Below are positions 22,819 to 35,270 of a stretch of 64,000 nucleotides of DNA, in pieces. Source of the stretch: Typha latifolia (lineage: Eukaryota; Streptophyta; Magnoliopsida; Poales; Typhaceae). Each line of letters starts with the position of its first letter. Position 1 is the stretch's first letter. The translations under genes were made by a program, and so were the position numbers. The stretch lies in contig CM034106.1 of NCBI GenBank assembly GCA_019914945.1, positions 124,001 to 188,000 of the forward strand. Reading direction: 5' to 3'. Under the pieces are notes generated by a model. That model was not told the DNA's origin. It saw only the letters and a list, made by a program, of their open reading frames with translations, and did no database searches.

Positions 22819-25800
22819 ATGGCGACGCCGCCGCCCACCGTACCACTAGCTTCCCCGCCTCCGCCCACCGTACCACTAGCCTCCCCGCCTCCGCCGCCGC
22901 CGCCGCTTCCACCGCAATCCCCTCACACTCCATCGACTCCCGCCGTCAAAGCTGAGACACCAACCACCGCCCCCGCCGCTGCGCCATCTCGGTCACCTGA
23001 GCCCACCACCAACGCCTCCTCCTACACCATCACCATCCCCAGCTGCTCCGGTAGAACCCTAACCCTAACTATAACCCCATCATAAGACCTAATTACTCAA
23101 CTTTCTTGTTCTTTTCTTCAATTTGTTAGGGTGGTTCTCTTGGGGCGAGATCCACGAGACAGAGAAGAGGCTTCTTCCCGAGTTTTTCAACGGGAAGTCG
23201 GCGTCGAAGAACCCTAGCGTGTACAAGTACTTCAGGGATTCGATCATTGGAAGGTTTAGGGCGAAGCCCTCGATTAAGCTCACTTTTACTGAGGCGAGGC
23301 GGGGGCTAATAGGTGATGTCGGTTCCATTAGGAGGGTGTTCGATTTTCTTGAGGAGTGGGGATTGATCAATTACACACCCGCGCCGAAGCCGAAGGAGAA
23401 GAAGGAGGCGGTGGCGGCGGCGGTGGAGAGGGGTGGAGAAAGGAAGGAGACTCCCAAGAAGCTTTGCACGAATTGCCTCTCGGTTTGCAGCCTTGCTTGC
23501 TTCACCACTGATAAGGTGCATGGTGACCACTTAAATTTCTCGCCTTCTATTTTGTTCTTATCAAATCAATGCTTGAGAACTTGATTTCTTGTAACTTTTA
23601 TTGTTGCAAACTGCAAACTCAAATAGTGTGTCATTTTCCTTCTTCTTCTTCTTTTCTTTTGGGGAAAAAAGAGATCTTTTTGCTTGCCATACTGAAATTA
23701 TATGACGTAGTAAATCTGTCGGCTAGTTTGACCAACAAAACTTGTCTTTATGAAAAACCTACTTTAAAGTTCACAGAAGAGAAGAGTTGACGTGCAAAGT
23801 AGCAGTAAAATCATTTAATATCTAGTCCTGGAGTATTGTCGTAAATGAAGATTAAGTTGCTTCTGTTCTTGTTTATGCATTTGATTTTTGCTTGGTCGTT
23901 TGATATAATTCTTGCCAAACTTTTGTTTGTAACCAGGCGGATATTACCCTCTGCGCGAGATGTTTTGTCCGTGGTAACTATCGGCCTGGCCTCAGTTCTA
24001 CAGACTTCAAACGGGTTGATATCACTGAAGAAATAAAGACGGATTGGACTGACAAAGAGACTCTTCACCTACTTGAGGCCATTTTACAATATGGTGAAGA
24101 TTGGAAGAAGGTGGCTGAACACGTTGGTAGCAGATCTGAGAAAGATTGCATTGCCAGGTTCATCAAGTTACCATTTGGAGAGCAATTCCTGAGGCCTTCA
24201 GAAGATGGGGAAGATGGTAGGATTTACCAGAATAATGATCATGGCACTGCTGGACCTGGAGGAGAGCCTTCAAAACGAAGACGTCTTACTCCGCTGGCTG
24301 ATGCAACAAACCCAATCATGGCTCAGGTTTGGACTTCAGTTCTGTTTGCAGACAAGAAATCGTCATTAATCTGAAACATTCTATTTATTTTTTGATAATT
24401 AGCAGGTGCCTAGAGATATTATTTTGTTGTTTCATCTAGTCATCTTCATCATGTCCCATTTTATTTTTGTGGTTTTATAGTTTTTATTTATTTCTGCTTT
24501 CTTGTTAAACTTTTGCTTCTTAATTATTCAATCTTGAAGAGAATACATCCAATGCACTAGCCTCTTTGTTGCCTTTTGTCTGTGTGCTTGTATGTGTGTG
24601 GCCGAGTTTATATATATATACACTTGTATTCTGACATTTGTATCTGTATGAATTTTTTGTTTCTAAAAGGGGCTGACTTTGCCATATAAGCTATATCTTT
24701 ATAGTTGGTGTGATGATTGACTTCTTTTTCATTTTTCTTCTTTCTTCTGCTATCTTTGTGTGAATGCATGTCTGTTTATGAAAAGAGCCTCCTAGGAATT
24801 TACTGGGCAGCATTGCGAAACAGTAGAATCACCTGAGTATTTATTTTTCTTTTTTTCTTCTTTGTTTGTTTGTCTGTTTTGCAATCCTCCCTCCTTGATT
24901 GAAATGACTAACTACGGTGTTCCAAAGAAGAATCTTCATTGCCTGTGGCTCATACTTGTGGCCTGCAGTATCTGCACCCGGATACTTTCCTTATCCTCCA
25001 ATAACTGTGCTGGTTTGCTTTTCTAAATGATGCCTTAATTTTCTACTCCTTTTTTCTCATCAATTTTTTTTACAACCTTGTGTATTAACAAACTGGTGGC
25101 TTTTAACTGAGTATATCTTTGCGGCATATACCAGATTGATAAATTTTAGAACATTTTAGTAACTGCCTAAGGAACAAGTTTTGTTCATCTCATCATTCAT
25201 TTCCTTTACGGCTATGCACTTGCCCTGTACCTTGGTTCTGGTTCTGGCCAAAAGATCCAGTAAACTTAAGATTTTTCCTGTAACTCAAATTTGTATTGAA
25301 AGACTTGATTCAACTGTGAAGAGGTCTGGTCATACTATATGAATTGTATCTATTATTGGACTGTTATGTGTTTTTTTAGAACATGATTGGTGTTAAACTT
25401 ATCATGAAACAATGTCGAATTTAAAGAGATATATGTAGATGCTGACATACTAGACCCTGTCAGGCTGTGTTATACACTTAATAGTTAATACTACTTTGTG
25501 TCTCATCAAGGTTGAGCCATAGATTAAGCTTTGATGCACTTTTTACTTTCATGTCTTTACTTGATAGCAGTTATGTTTTCTCAGGTTGCTTTCTTATCTG
25601 CCATTGTGGGCTCGGATGTTGCTGAAGCTGCAGCTCAATCTGCCATTTCTGCATTATGTGAGGTTGAGATAAGCAGTACCAAGATTGAGGCTTCAGGGAA
25701 CGAAGGTATGAATGTCTAGGTATATATGCATGACCGAAGTCAGAGACAGAAACCATTTAACGCACCTTGGGTTCTGAAACAAATTTATTCCAAGATGAAA

Positions 25801-26575
25801 AGTAAAAGTACTTTGTCCGAAACACTTTGGGTTAAGTGTTTTATAATCCCAAGGCATAACCATGGGCTAGAAGAGTGTTGAAACTTTTCTAAAAGCCTTA
25901 ACATAAATGTTATATTCGGACTCAATACATATATTGACACACACACGCGCGCGTGCGCAGACACTTAGTCGGTTAGTCCAACTCAGATGTCTTATAGAAG
26001 CTGTAACTGGATTAAAATTTTCTGACTCCATGACTGGATGGATAAAGCATACTTTATGCAATTTTGTTTCCTCTAGAGGTCTTTAGCTATCTATTTACCA
26101 AAAAATTTCTTTTTACTAAATCATTTTCTTTGGTAGAACAGAAGAATCTTCTGCAAATGGTCAACCTGTTGCAGAACTACTCAAGGAGGCTACTGCAAGG
26201 GCACAATCGCAGCTTGAAAAGGAATGTCAGGATGTGGAGCAGTCTTTATCAGATATCGTGGAAGTCCAGGTAAATTGAATTGGATAACTGTTGTGATTTC
26301 CTTCTGAATCTGATCATCCTTGACTCCTCGTTTCTCTGAAAAATGCCCCAATTGAAACTTTGCATGCACATGTGCAGATGAAAGAAATCCAGGATAAGAT
26401 TGTACATTTCGAGAAATTGGAGTCCCTGATGGAGAAAGAGTGGCTGCAACTACGTTATTTGAGGGATTCCCTCTTTGCTGATCAGCTAAATTTAGTGCAG
26501 CATCAACGTAGAGCTCAATTAGTGGCTACAGAAATGAGAGATGAGAAGTTTAGACCCACTAAAGAAGTAAACTGA
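22819..26575 (+). CDS. SWI3B: SWI3B-like SWI/SNF chromatin-remodelling subunit
   Basis: Six exons, 22819-23050, 23130-23515, 23937-24326, 25585-25705, 26142-26269 and 26378-26575, give 484 residues in continuous phase from ATG 22819 to TGA 26573-26575. Residues 1-75 are Pro/Ala-rich. A SWIRM domain spans about 78-165 (GWFSWGEIHETEKRLLPEFF, SIRRVFDFLEEWGLINY). A cysteine cluster follows (CTNCLSVCSLACF ... CARCFVRGNYRPG). A SANT domain lies near 240-290 (DWTDKETLHLLEAILQYGED, WKKVAEHVGSRSEKDCIARF). A C-terminal coiled coil covers about 380-470. This is the SWI3/RSC8/BAF155 architecture, and the length and acceptor-phase pattern fit plant SWI3B, a core nuclear subunit. For exon 5 I chose the acceptor ending at 26141 because the nearer TAG at 26136 breaks the frame. 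Confidence 0.93.
23055..23069 (+). promoter_or_regulatory. Telobox-like motif in SWI3B intron 1
   Basis: AACCCTAACCCTAAC begins five bases after the first intron's donor. Telobox motifs (AAACCCTAA) in 5' regions of plant genes are bound by TRB-type factors. A regulatory role here is inference. Confidence 0.4.
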
Positions 26576-27632
26576 GTGAGTCTGCTTTTATTAGAGGATA
26601 TGCAACGCAAGGCAATTATGGGGTCATGCTTCTTCTTCCTTGCGTCTTGTAACACAGTTCTAAGTAACCATTTAGGGTTCTGATATAGTGATATTGATTT
26701 CTTAGCTGCATCAAGTGTTGTATGAGTAGCATTTTCCTTTTGTCACACATTCTTGTATATTAATTTCACTAATTTTTTTTTCTTCTAGAATCGAAGCTCT
26801 AGTGTAAGATTTATTTCTTTTGTCTCCAAATCTTGTTATTGCTCTTTAGATGAAAGACCTATTATTAACCTTGAGGATCAGGTCCATGCTTCTTCTACAC
26901 ACGGTATTCATAACCATATACTATCTGTAATTAAATTTCAAACAAGCAAACAGCGCCTATGCCTTAGTTGTTGAGCCATCATATATACTAATCTCTTTTT
27001 CTTGATGGACTATTTTTTTATTTTATTTTTAGGTTAAATTTTTTTAAAATTAGTCATTGTACTTACGATTAATATGAAATCATTAATTTTTGGGTTAAAT
27101 TTAATAGAGCGTACTAAAATACTCCGTAGTGTTTGTTGGATGCGTTTATATTATCAGTAGCCTTTTGCTGTCCCCTTGAGCTCTTTATATGCGAGAATAA
27201 ATCATGAGTAAATAACTGTACAGATAATTAAGGATTACATAATACGGCAAAACATCAATTATAAGAAAAGTGATAAACTGGATAGTATTCTGAATGACTA
27301 GGGAAAATATATAAGAAAGGAAAAAGAGAATTAGAAAAACCATGATGGTATGATAAAGGTCTGACAATACGAGTAATGCTCCATTAATTTGCTTGCATCA
27401 TATCCCCGTATCTGTGTTTGACCAAAATCAAGCTCTTCATATCTTAAGCTTTCCTTCACTGTTACATTTGCTAGATCAGCATCTCTCTCTTTCAGAGATA
27501 GCTAAGTTACAATGATGTGTTGCAGCTTTGACGCTGCCTATCCCCAGATATGATGATTGATCATGATTCAAGTAATTACTCATATTTTGGCATTCAAATT
27601 CAGTACAAAAATTATCAGTAAGATCTCTTCAT
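26576..27632. other. Intergenic between the SWI3B and expansin 3' ends
   Basis: Convergent 3' flanks. I see AT-rich sequence and no gene; the open frame at 27185-27367 (-) is low-complexity and unsupported. Confidence 0.5.
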
Positions 27633-29362
27633 CTATTCCAGGAACTGTTTTCCTTCAAAGGTTTGTCCGAACTGCCAATTCGATGGTGCGACATTATAGG
27701 ATGTCACAGTTCTTCCGCCGCTGCTTGTTACTTCAAAAGACAGTGGCTGCCCTTGTAGATCTGCATCACACTGCCAATTCTGCCCCCAGTTTCTCCCCAT
27801 CTGAATCCATCCTGTTTTTGATCCTTTTACTTTGACAGCCATGACCACACCATCTGAACCCACATTGGTGATCAGAACTTGATGGAAGTAAGAGCTCCCT
27901 GTCATTGTGAACCTCATGCCTCCAAATCGTTCGCAGTTTACCCTGCATTGATCCACTAAATTAATGAAAATCTACATTTCTTTAGATATATGAAGAGCTG
28001 AAACCAATATGCATGTAGTCATGATAATTACAGCTTCCTCTCCCAATTGAGCAATAACGTATCAAACCAAAATAATCTTAAGCATAAAAAAAGAGTAAGT
28101 ACTGAGAAGATCATGATAGCTATGCTTCTTCAATAAAGTTGGGATGAACCTACAAGTTTTTACTCCATTAAATATTGAAATTTGTTGCTAAGAAGATTGA
28201 CAACTGTTCTTCAAAACGATTTGATACAAAGATGACTGATATACAAGGAGAAGGAAATTCTTTTGAGTAATGCAGGAAAATTACAGCTGATGCATTAATT
28301 CATATACCTTCTGTATTGAACTGGTATGATATCGGATTTCCCCTTTGCAATCTGAACGAATGCTGCCTTGGACATCTCAAAGTGCTCCCTGGGGAAATTG
28401 CACCAACCTCCATAATCATCAGGGAGACCATAGTTTGGAGCACAAAAGTCTGTTGCTGTGACGACAACAGACGGACTGCCCTGCAAGCACCACAGGATGT
28501 GATTCACGCACCTCACCTCAAAGCATCCACCACAAGCACTACCTCTTTCAAACAATGCACTGCTCACTCCAACACTGTTCCTCCCATAGCCTGATTTGTC
28601 CAGGTCTCCGAAACCACAAGCACCCCCTTGGGAACACCAATTCATGTAACCAATTCAGGGCCGAAGCAATAGCATCCAAAATATAGAAAGAGCTTTGCTA
28701 GAATGCCATACTAGTTTTATTCTTTTAGCTGATGGAATATGGTGTTTGCTGCAGCAAAACAGCCTCATGTGCAAAGGTAAGAAACTGAAACGATCTCAGT
28801 AGGTGAATTACAACCCATTTAGATTTTGTTATGTTAGCTAAAGCACATTGATATATAAAAGAGCAAAGGGAGTTCAAAAAACACCAGCCTTTTATTTCTT
28901 TTTGCCTAGTAGTATGTGATTGGTTGCATAACAGGAGCCTGTTTTCCATAGAGAAAGAACTCAAAAGTTGAAACTATATAAGAAGGGCTATTTGGGTTGT
29001 AATAGATATAACTTTTGGAGAAGACTAACATTGGATAGTAACAATTTTAAGGTGTCAATTTCCTATGAGAATAAGCATAAAAGAATCCATTCTCATTTCT
29101 TATTAACCAAAATGAAATGCCACTGGAATATGAATACAGAGTTTCATGGCAGTCCTAGAATTTATTAATAGCAAAAATCAACTTGAGGGAAGTCAAATAT
29201 ACCAGTAACAGTGGTGCCTTGTGTCTCTTTGGCATAGGTTGCTGTTGCCAATCTCCACTCTTCAAACCTCTCTCTTCTGATACTGACGCCTGCTGCTCCT
29301 ACCCAAGGAAACAAGAAAGAGAAGAAGAGGAAGAGGAGTCTTCTCTGGAGCACAAAACCCAT
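27633..29362 (-). CDS. EXPA13: Alpha-expansin of the EXPA13 type
   Basis: Three exons, 29203-29362, 28308-28626 and 27633-27942, give 262 residues in phase. The start is ATG 29362-29360. A signal peptide ([17 protein letters not shown]) is followed by [10 protein letters not shown]. The double-psi beta-barrel domain has the paired cysteines ([44 protein letters not shown]). The C-terminal CBM63-like domain reads [17 protein letters not shown] and [13 protein letters not shown]. The [20 protein letters not shown] region and absence of the usual WxxAHATFYG block match EXPA13 and not typical EXPA proteins. Expansins are secreted and loosen cell walls without hydrolysis. The HFD motif of most family members is HFE here. 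The exon 2 acceptor (CCCAAG) lacks a good pyrimidine tract but is the one that keeps frame and family sequence. Confidence 0.9.
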
Positions 29363-30184
29363 CTGTTTTGATTTGGAGGGAAGTGCTATTCTTTGTTTCT
29401 TTCTCCTTGCTCTTTTGGCTGGATGGATGGTAGTGCAGCAGTCAAAAGGGACAAGACTAGAAGAAAATAAGGGAAGGGAGTCTTTCTTTCTCTTTATTGG
29501 GATTGTAACTGGTAAAATGCTTCTTTTTTTTCCTTTCTTTTTCCTAAGCACTTGCAGCTCTCTCTCTCTCTCTCTCTTCCTAGGAGAAAAAAATAAATAA
29601 ATTTATTGGTTACATGAATTTGGCATGAAAGGGTGGGAACTTTTGCAATTAATGGATGGTAAAGATCATTAAATGAGACCATGGGTGTTAATGGGTTCAT
29701 AGGAATGGACATGGGAGCAAAGAACTGGCAGGCCAAAGTGGACCAACCACACTCCAGACTGTTGTTGTTTAATTACTTGTGCAGTGATGTGAGGATCCTA
29801 ATAACAAATACTTGCTTTCTTCTCTTTAGGCAATGGGTATTGGTGGGAAGCACTAAGTAGAAAGACAGTGAAAGTGGAAAGAAATGCTTTCAATTGAAAG
29901 CTCTTCTTTGCAAGGATTATTGAGGAGTTAGGATTATGGTTTTGAGCTCTTCTTTTAAGGCCAAAACTCATGTTGTGAGGCCTTAATTATCTTATAATAA
30001 TTTGGAATCCCTTGCTAATGGACGCAAGAAAGATGAGGTGGTGATGATTGTAGGAATTCTCTTCTCACTTGTAGTAGGACAAAGCCCCCCCCAGAAACAA
30101 AGTGCTGCTCTTTTTTCAATGTATTATTCTCTGTGGCGTTGCAAGGCAAAAGAGAAAAGGAAGAAAAGAAGTTTAATTAAAAAA
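29363..30184. other. Upstream flank of the expansin gene
   Basis: The promoter side of the minus-strand expansin gene, with a (TC)n tract near 29560-29578. No other gene seen. Confidence 0.5.
30179..30184 (-). terminator. Pol III terminator of tRNA-Gln
   Basis: Six T residues on the minus strand directly after the last tRNA base. Confidence 0.8.
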
Positions 30185-30255
30185 GGTCCCACCGAGATTT
30201 GAACTCGGGTTACTGGATTCAGAGTCCAATGTCCTAACCACTAGACCATGGGGCC
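30185..30255 (-). tRNA. trnQ-CUG: tRNA-Gln (anticodon CUG)
   Basis: A 71-base cloverleaf on the minus strand: acceptor GGCCCCA/TGGGACC, D arm GTCT-AGTGGTTA-GGAC, anticodon arm TTGGA-CTCTGAA-TCCAG with CTG at 34-36, variable TAAC, and T arm CCGAG-TTCAAAT-CTCGG. The sequence is the nuclear-type plant tRNA-Gln, which reads CAG. The acceptor stem has one C-A mismatch at 3-70. No intron. Confidence 0.93.
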
Positions 30256-31459
30256 AGGAGGTGAATTCAATAACAAGTATATATCTCTGATTACATATAA
30301 ATTGATGATCCCTTTTTCGCTAATATACTTGTGCAGCATCAATTTCTAAACTGTAGAATGTAGATCTGAAGGGAGATATTCAGAGTCTTATTCCACTTAA
30401 AAAGCCTCTGGAGAACTCTATCATCCAATGGAAAGTGTGGCAAGTTAAAAGTCCATAATGTATTTTTTCACTCTTCAGAAACCATCCAGCAACTTCACTT
30501 TATAATACCTGATAAAGAAACATAAGGATATGGAGGTAAAGAAATCCAAGCTAAATTCCATAAAGCTCTGTAACAAGAAAGTAGTGTGAAACTTTATGAT
30601 TACACATTATCCTGGACCACCTAACTCATATAGTTTCCACGTTAAACTCAAATTGATCAAAAAGAGAGGAAAATAAAACTCTTGGTTTAGCTTCCTCGTG
30701 AATTTACATGCTCCATGGTATCTGCATGCAAAAAGTACAGCCACTAGGTAATTCAATATGAGAAATAGAGTAGACGAGGTCTCTTCTTGTTGATGCATTA
30801 TAAAAATATTTGTGCCTAAGTTGACCATGTTTCACTCATGGGAAATCCTTATTCTGCTTTGGAAGCTTGCAGTGTCTCAAAATTGCATTGATGGCCAATT
30901 CCAAGATTCGAAAAATTAGGATTGGGATAGCGACTGGGATTGAATTGAGATTGGGATCGGGATCGACCTCCCGAAAAAACAATACGTATTGGGTAGATCG
31001 ACCACTCGAATTGGATTGAATTATTTTTTAATTACATAAAATTTTAAATATTATTTAAAAATGCAAAAAAAAATCTAAAATTTAGAAAAAATGACAAAAA
31101 TGAAAAATCAATACTCGCATATGAAGTCTAAAAACAAAAACAAAAAATACCTCATTCAGCATTTTGGTACTGTTGTAATTCAAGTTACACATACATTGTG
31201 CTTGCCATATCTGCAGGAGATGAGTTACAAATTACAACCATAAGATCCCCTTAGCGAAATAAACTGAACACTTAGGTGAATTTATTGCTCTAAATATATG
31301 TTATAGCAAGTGAAATAAAACTAAAGATAACTTCGATTCATTCTACTTAGCTTATAGTCTACGCTCAAGAGGAAGAATTTATAGGTTACGTGAAACTTAG
31401 TTTGCGAAAAGTGATTCATCTGTTATCTCATAGAAGAAAGCATAAGTGATACATCTTCA
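30256..31459. other. Intergenic, tRNA to the first CNL
   Basis: No gene supported. It contains the MITE-related fragment at 30902-31165. Confidence 0.5.
30902..31165. mobile_element. Partial copy of the intronic hAT-like MITE family
   Basis: Starting CAAGATTCG and followed by AATTAGGATTGGGAT, this stretch matches the reverse complement of the right half of the 19271-19844 element, including a shared TAAATATTATTTAAAAAT core and CATATGAAGTCTAAAA. The other end is not present, so it is truncated. Confidence 0.6.
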
Positions 31460-34400
31460 CTAACCATATTCATGAAGCAAAACTTGTGCATAATTAAAAA
31501 ATATATATGTATATATTTTTTTTTCTTTAAAAGACTGAAGAGCCAACTTGCCTTCGATATGCTGCCTGGACCCACCAGTATAATAGAATCTTTTTGAAAG
31601 AACTGCAAACTTGTCCCATTCAGGACCTTTCATCTGGTGGAACTGCTCCTGCAATGTGGGATGACACCCATGCAAGAACAAAGCTTGAAAAGATTCAGGA
31701 AGACCATTCTCTGGAAGTGATTTCAATTCTGGGCATTGTTGTATGATCAAAATCTCAAGGGAGAAAAAGATATCAAATTTAGGCAGAGTTGTTAGCTTGG
31801 CGCAATTTCTAATCTCCATCTTTCTGAGGAATACAATGTCTTGCAACTCCTCCAATGATACCAGCCTATCACAGTTCTCAAATAGCAACTCCTTTAATAT
31901 TGCTGGGTGGCCATTCGTGGGCAGCGCTTCTACTTGAGGACAGTTCCTTACGATCAACTTTTCAAGGGCTGGAAGCTTGTCCAGACCAGGAAGTAATATT
32001 AATTCAGGACAGCTTGCTATCTCCAAAGATCTGAGGGAGACTAGCACTCCTGATCCTGCCAGAGATGTCAGTCCATCACAACCAAAAATGTACAATTTTT
32101 TAAGCTTTGCCAATTGGTGCAAACTGAGTGCTGATTCAGAAGTACTTAAAATGGAAGTACTTAAAATGGAACAACCTTGTAATCGCAAGACAGAGAGGAG
32201 GCAGAGGTTCTGCAGCAAATTGGAAAATAAGTTTTCTGTCAAGAGTACACTCGGATAATTCAAGAGACACAAGTGAAGGAGGAAGCGCGGCACTGCCATC
32301 CTCTCCCTTCACTTGGGTCAATGCAGTATCTAGCGGCTCGGTACATCCATGCAGTCTCAGATTTTCAAGGGATTTGAGAACCTGAAATCCACTCTTTGGC
32401 AAGGGTCCTCCACCAAAGTGGATAACTGCATCTTGTATAGACTCCAGATGATGAAGATGCAAGACATCTAGGAATATACATGCGCTAGCTTCCAACGCAA
32501 TAAGTGCCTTCACTGAGTCTATTGACCAACCATTGGTGGACAGCTTTATACAGTATACTGCAGATATATCTATACCAACTAGTGTAGGAGGGCAGGGAGG
32601 AAATTCTGATAACTTTGGGCAGCCAGTAATACTTAAAGTGCGAAGACAAGGAAACAGTGAGATATTTTCTGTTCTAGGCCACTCCACTAATTCTGGCATG
32701 TCTGCAAAGCATAGTTCCTGCAAAGAAGGAAATCCTGTCACCATGCCACTTCCATAGAATTCATGACCGACTCGTTTTACTGCATTCATTCTAGTGATTT
32801 TCAAACTTTTGAGTAATGGTAGCTGTCCAAATGGTGGGATCAACTTCCACCCCCTGCAATCATGGAGATGAACATATTGCAATCTATTAAGCCAATCTGA
32901 CTTCAACCAAGTGGGAGATTTGGTACCCGGATACCCTACAATGATCAGATCCTCAAGACTGGGATGTGGTCTTAGAACTTCCAGTACTTCAGTGTCCTTG
33001 TCAGACACGCTGGTCCTGGCAGATGATCCCCATTCCAAATGCAGTTTAGTAATGTGTCCTTTGTGATCTAACTGAGCCTCAACAGCCTCTTGCCTGCTCT
33101 CGACATTCTCAAGAAACTTAATAGCAAGTTTCCTTCGAAGCTTGTTCATGTTCTTCAGCTCTTCTATGCTGTGTCCTCTCTTCCTCTCAACACATAATTC
33201 TCCTGCTCCCTGAAGACATGGAAGTTTGCCCATCCCAGCTAACATGACAATGTATTCATCAACATTAATGTGCGAAATGCTGGTTAAGTTGCTTGTATTC
33301 CTGGGAAAACTAACATATCTTCCAATGGAAAAACATTGATGATAGTGTACAGATAACACCTGTAGATGGTAAAGTTTACAGATCGAATCAGGCAGTGGAT
33401 AATAACTGCGTTGGAGAGCTAAGTACCGCAGGTGAATTGAATGATCAATGGTATCTGGCAACCTTTCCAAACAACAACCACTTAAGTCCAGCACACGCAC
33501 ATTTTCCAACTCTTTGAACACATCATCTTGCTTGAAAATGTTTGAGCAAAACCGAGATTTCTTGTGAAATATTAGACTACGCAATTTTTTCAATTCACAG
33601 ATACTCTTAAGCTGATCTACAATCACAGAACAAACAGACAAATGGCGAACCGATGGTGGTATCTTTGCAAAGTTATCTTCTAATCTAAAGTATTCACCCT
33701 CAGAAACATAGAGGGCCAAATCACTCATTAAGTCATGCATAACATAATATGTTTCATTACCGCGTCTAAGTATTTGGAGGAATGATCTAGATAATAAGTC
33801 CTGGAAATAGCTCCGTCCAATATCCTCTATGCTCAGATCAGTACTACCTTGAGGCTGAACAAAACCCTGTGCGATCCACATATTAACCAACCGGTCAGGC
33901 TCTAGAAGGCAATCCTTGGGGAATAAACTGCAGTATGCAAAGCAGTTCTTAAGGTGATCTGGTAAGCCTTTGTAACTAAGGCTTAGCATTGTCATGATGT
34001 CATTTGATACATCATCTTTCAAACTTCTATGCCATTCTTCGGCATTGGGATTAGCACTCAATCGGCCTCCCACCACCTTTATGACTAAGGGCGAGCCCTT
34101 CAGCCTCTCAACAATTCTGTTACCAATACTTTGCAATTCTGGATGATCATCTGGATTTTCAGACCCAAATGCATATGATCTGAAAAGTAACCAGCTATCC
34201 TTGTTGTCTAGACCATGCAAAGAGAATGGGGACACTGAATTCAACATTGTTGCTACTAATTGCATTCGAGTTGTCACCAAAATTTTGCTCCCTCTCTCTA
34301 CATATTTCAAAGGAGCAAGCAACTCCCTCCATCTTTCCTTATTTGTAGTCTCTTCGACCTTCTCATCATACCAAACATCATCTAATACTAAAAGAAACTT

Positions 34401-35270
34401 CTTCGAATCCAGTTTCTTTTTAAGTTCTTCTTGGAGCATATTATAGCTGAAATTTGTTAAGTCAACAGTTTTATCATCAGATGCAGATATTAAGATCTCT
34501 TTGGTAAGTCTGATCTTATCAAAATTATTAGAAACACAAACCCACATCCTCAGTTTGAAATTATCTGCTATTCTTTCATCATTATAGATCAGTTGAGCAA
34601 GCGTAGTCTTCCCAATGCCTCCATTACCAATTATAGGATGCACTGCAGGATTATATCCATTGTTAGATTCAGTGTTTCCCTCTATCTGAAGCAATTGCTC
34701 TACTAGAGCCTCACACTCCTTGTCTCGCCCAAAAACTTTGTCTTCATGCAAGAAGGAGCTAGTTATACGCCATTGTGCGATCTCAGGTTGTTGTATGACA
34801 TCACAATTCTCTACCCCCATCATTTGGAGAAATGTCTTCGTGTTGGTTTTAATTCTATCTAAGCTCTTCAGTATCTTTGCTAACTTCGATCTGAACTTGT
34901 CATGGCCAACTAGACGCTTGCCTATACTAAGAGAGGAGGAGGCTAGGTGACTCATTGAGCTTTTGTGCTCAACTTTTGATTTCAGAAGAAAATATTCAAG
35001 CTCATCCATGAAATCCTCTGCATCATAAACCGCATCTTTAATTTTGTGCAGCAGTGTCAATTGGCTCATGCTAAAGTTCTGCCTCTTTTCTGCCATGCCC
35101 ACTACCATGAGGGTCTGCATCAGAGTGGTCTCTAGCATTTTGAGATCGTTCTCCATGCTCAACTGCCAATTACACTGGCTCGATAAATAGGAGCGAGTCT
35201 TGTTGATCATTACCTTGATAATAGGAGACACAAGCCATCCTACAGCACTAGCTATTGATAGTTCAGCCAT
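31460..35270 (-). pseudogene. CC-NB-ARC-LRR resistance gene with a frameshift in the LRRs
   Basis: The frame from ATG 35270-35268 (MAELSIASAVGWLVSP) runs to a stop at 32136, 1044 residues. It has a CC domain with an EDVID-like stretch (DAVYDAEDFMDELEY, 80-93), P-loop GNGGIGKTT (215-223), kinase-2 KFLLVLDDVW (291-300), GSKILVTTR (327-335), a variant GLPL box GSPLV (392-396), FAYCSLFPKD, MHDL (511-514), then LRRs. Near 32222-32240 the LRR homology moves to another frame, which continues as SNLLQNLCLLSVLRLQGCS and more LRRs to 31460, ending GPEWDKFAVLSKRF, the same place where the second CNL ends. One extra base in AAACTTATTTTCC explains this. The allele is either a truncated protein ending FHFKYFHFKYF, a pseudogene, or an assembly error. 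Plant CNLs act as intracellular immune receptors. Confidence 0.85.
32139..32168. repeat. 15-bp tandem duplication in the first CNL
   Basis: AGTACTTAAAATGGA occurs twice head to tail. In the LRR frame it duplicates five residues (STSIL); in the shifted frame it makes the repeated FHFKY tail. Confidence 0.85.
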
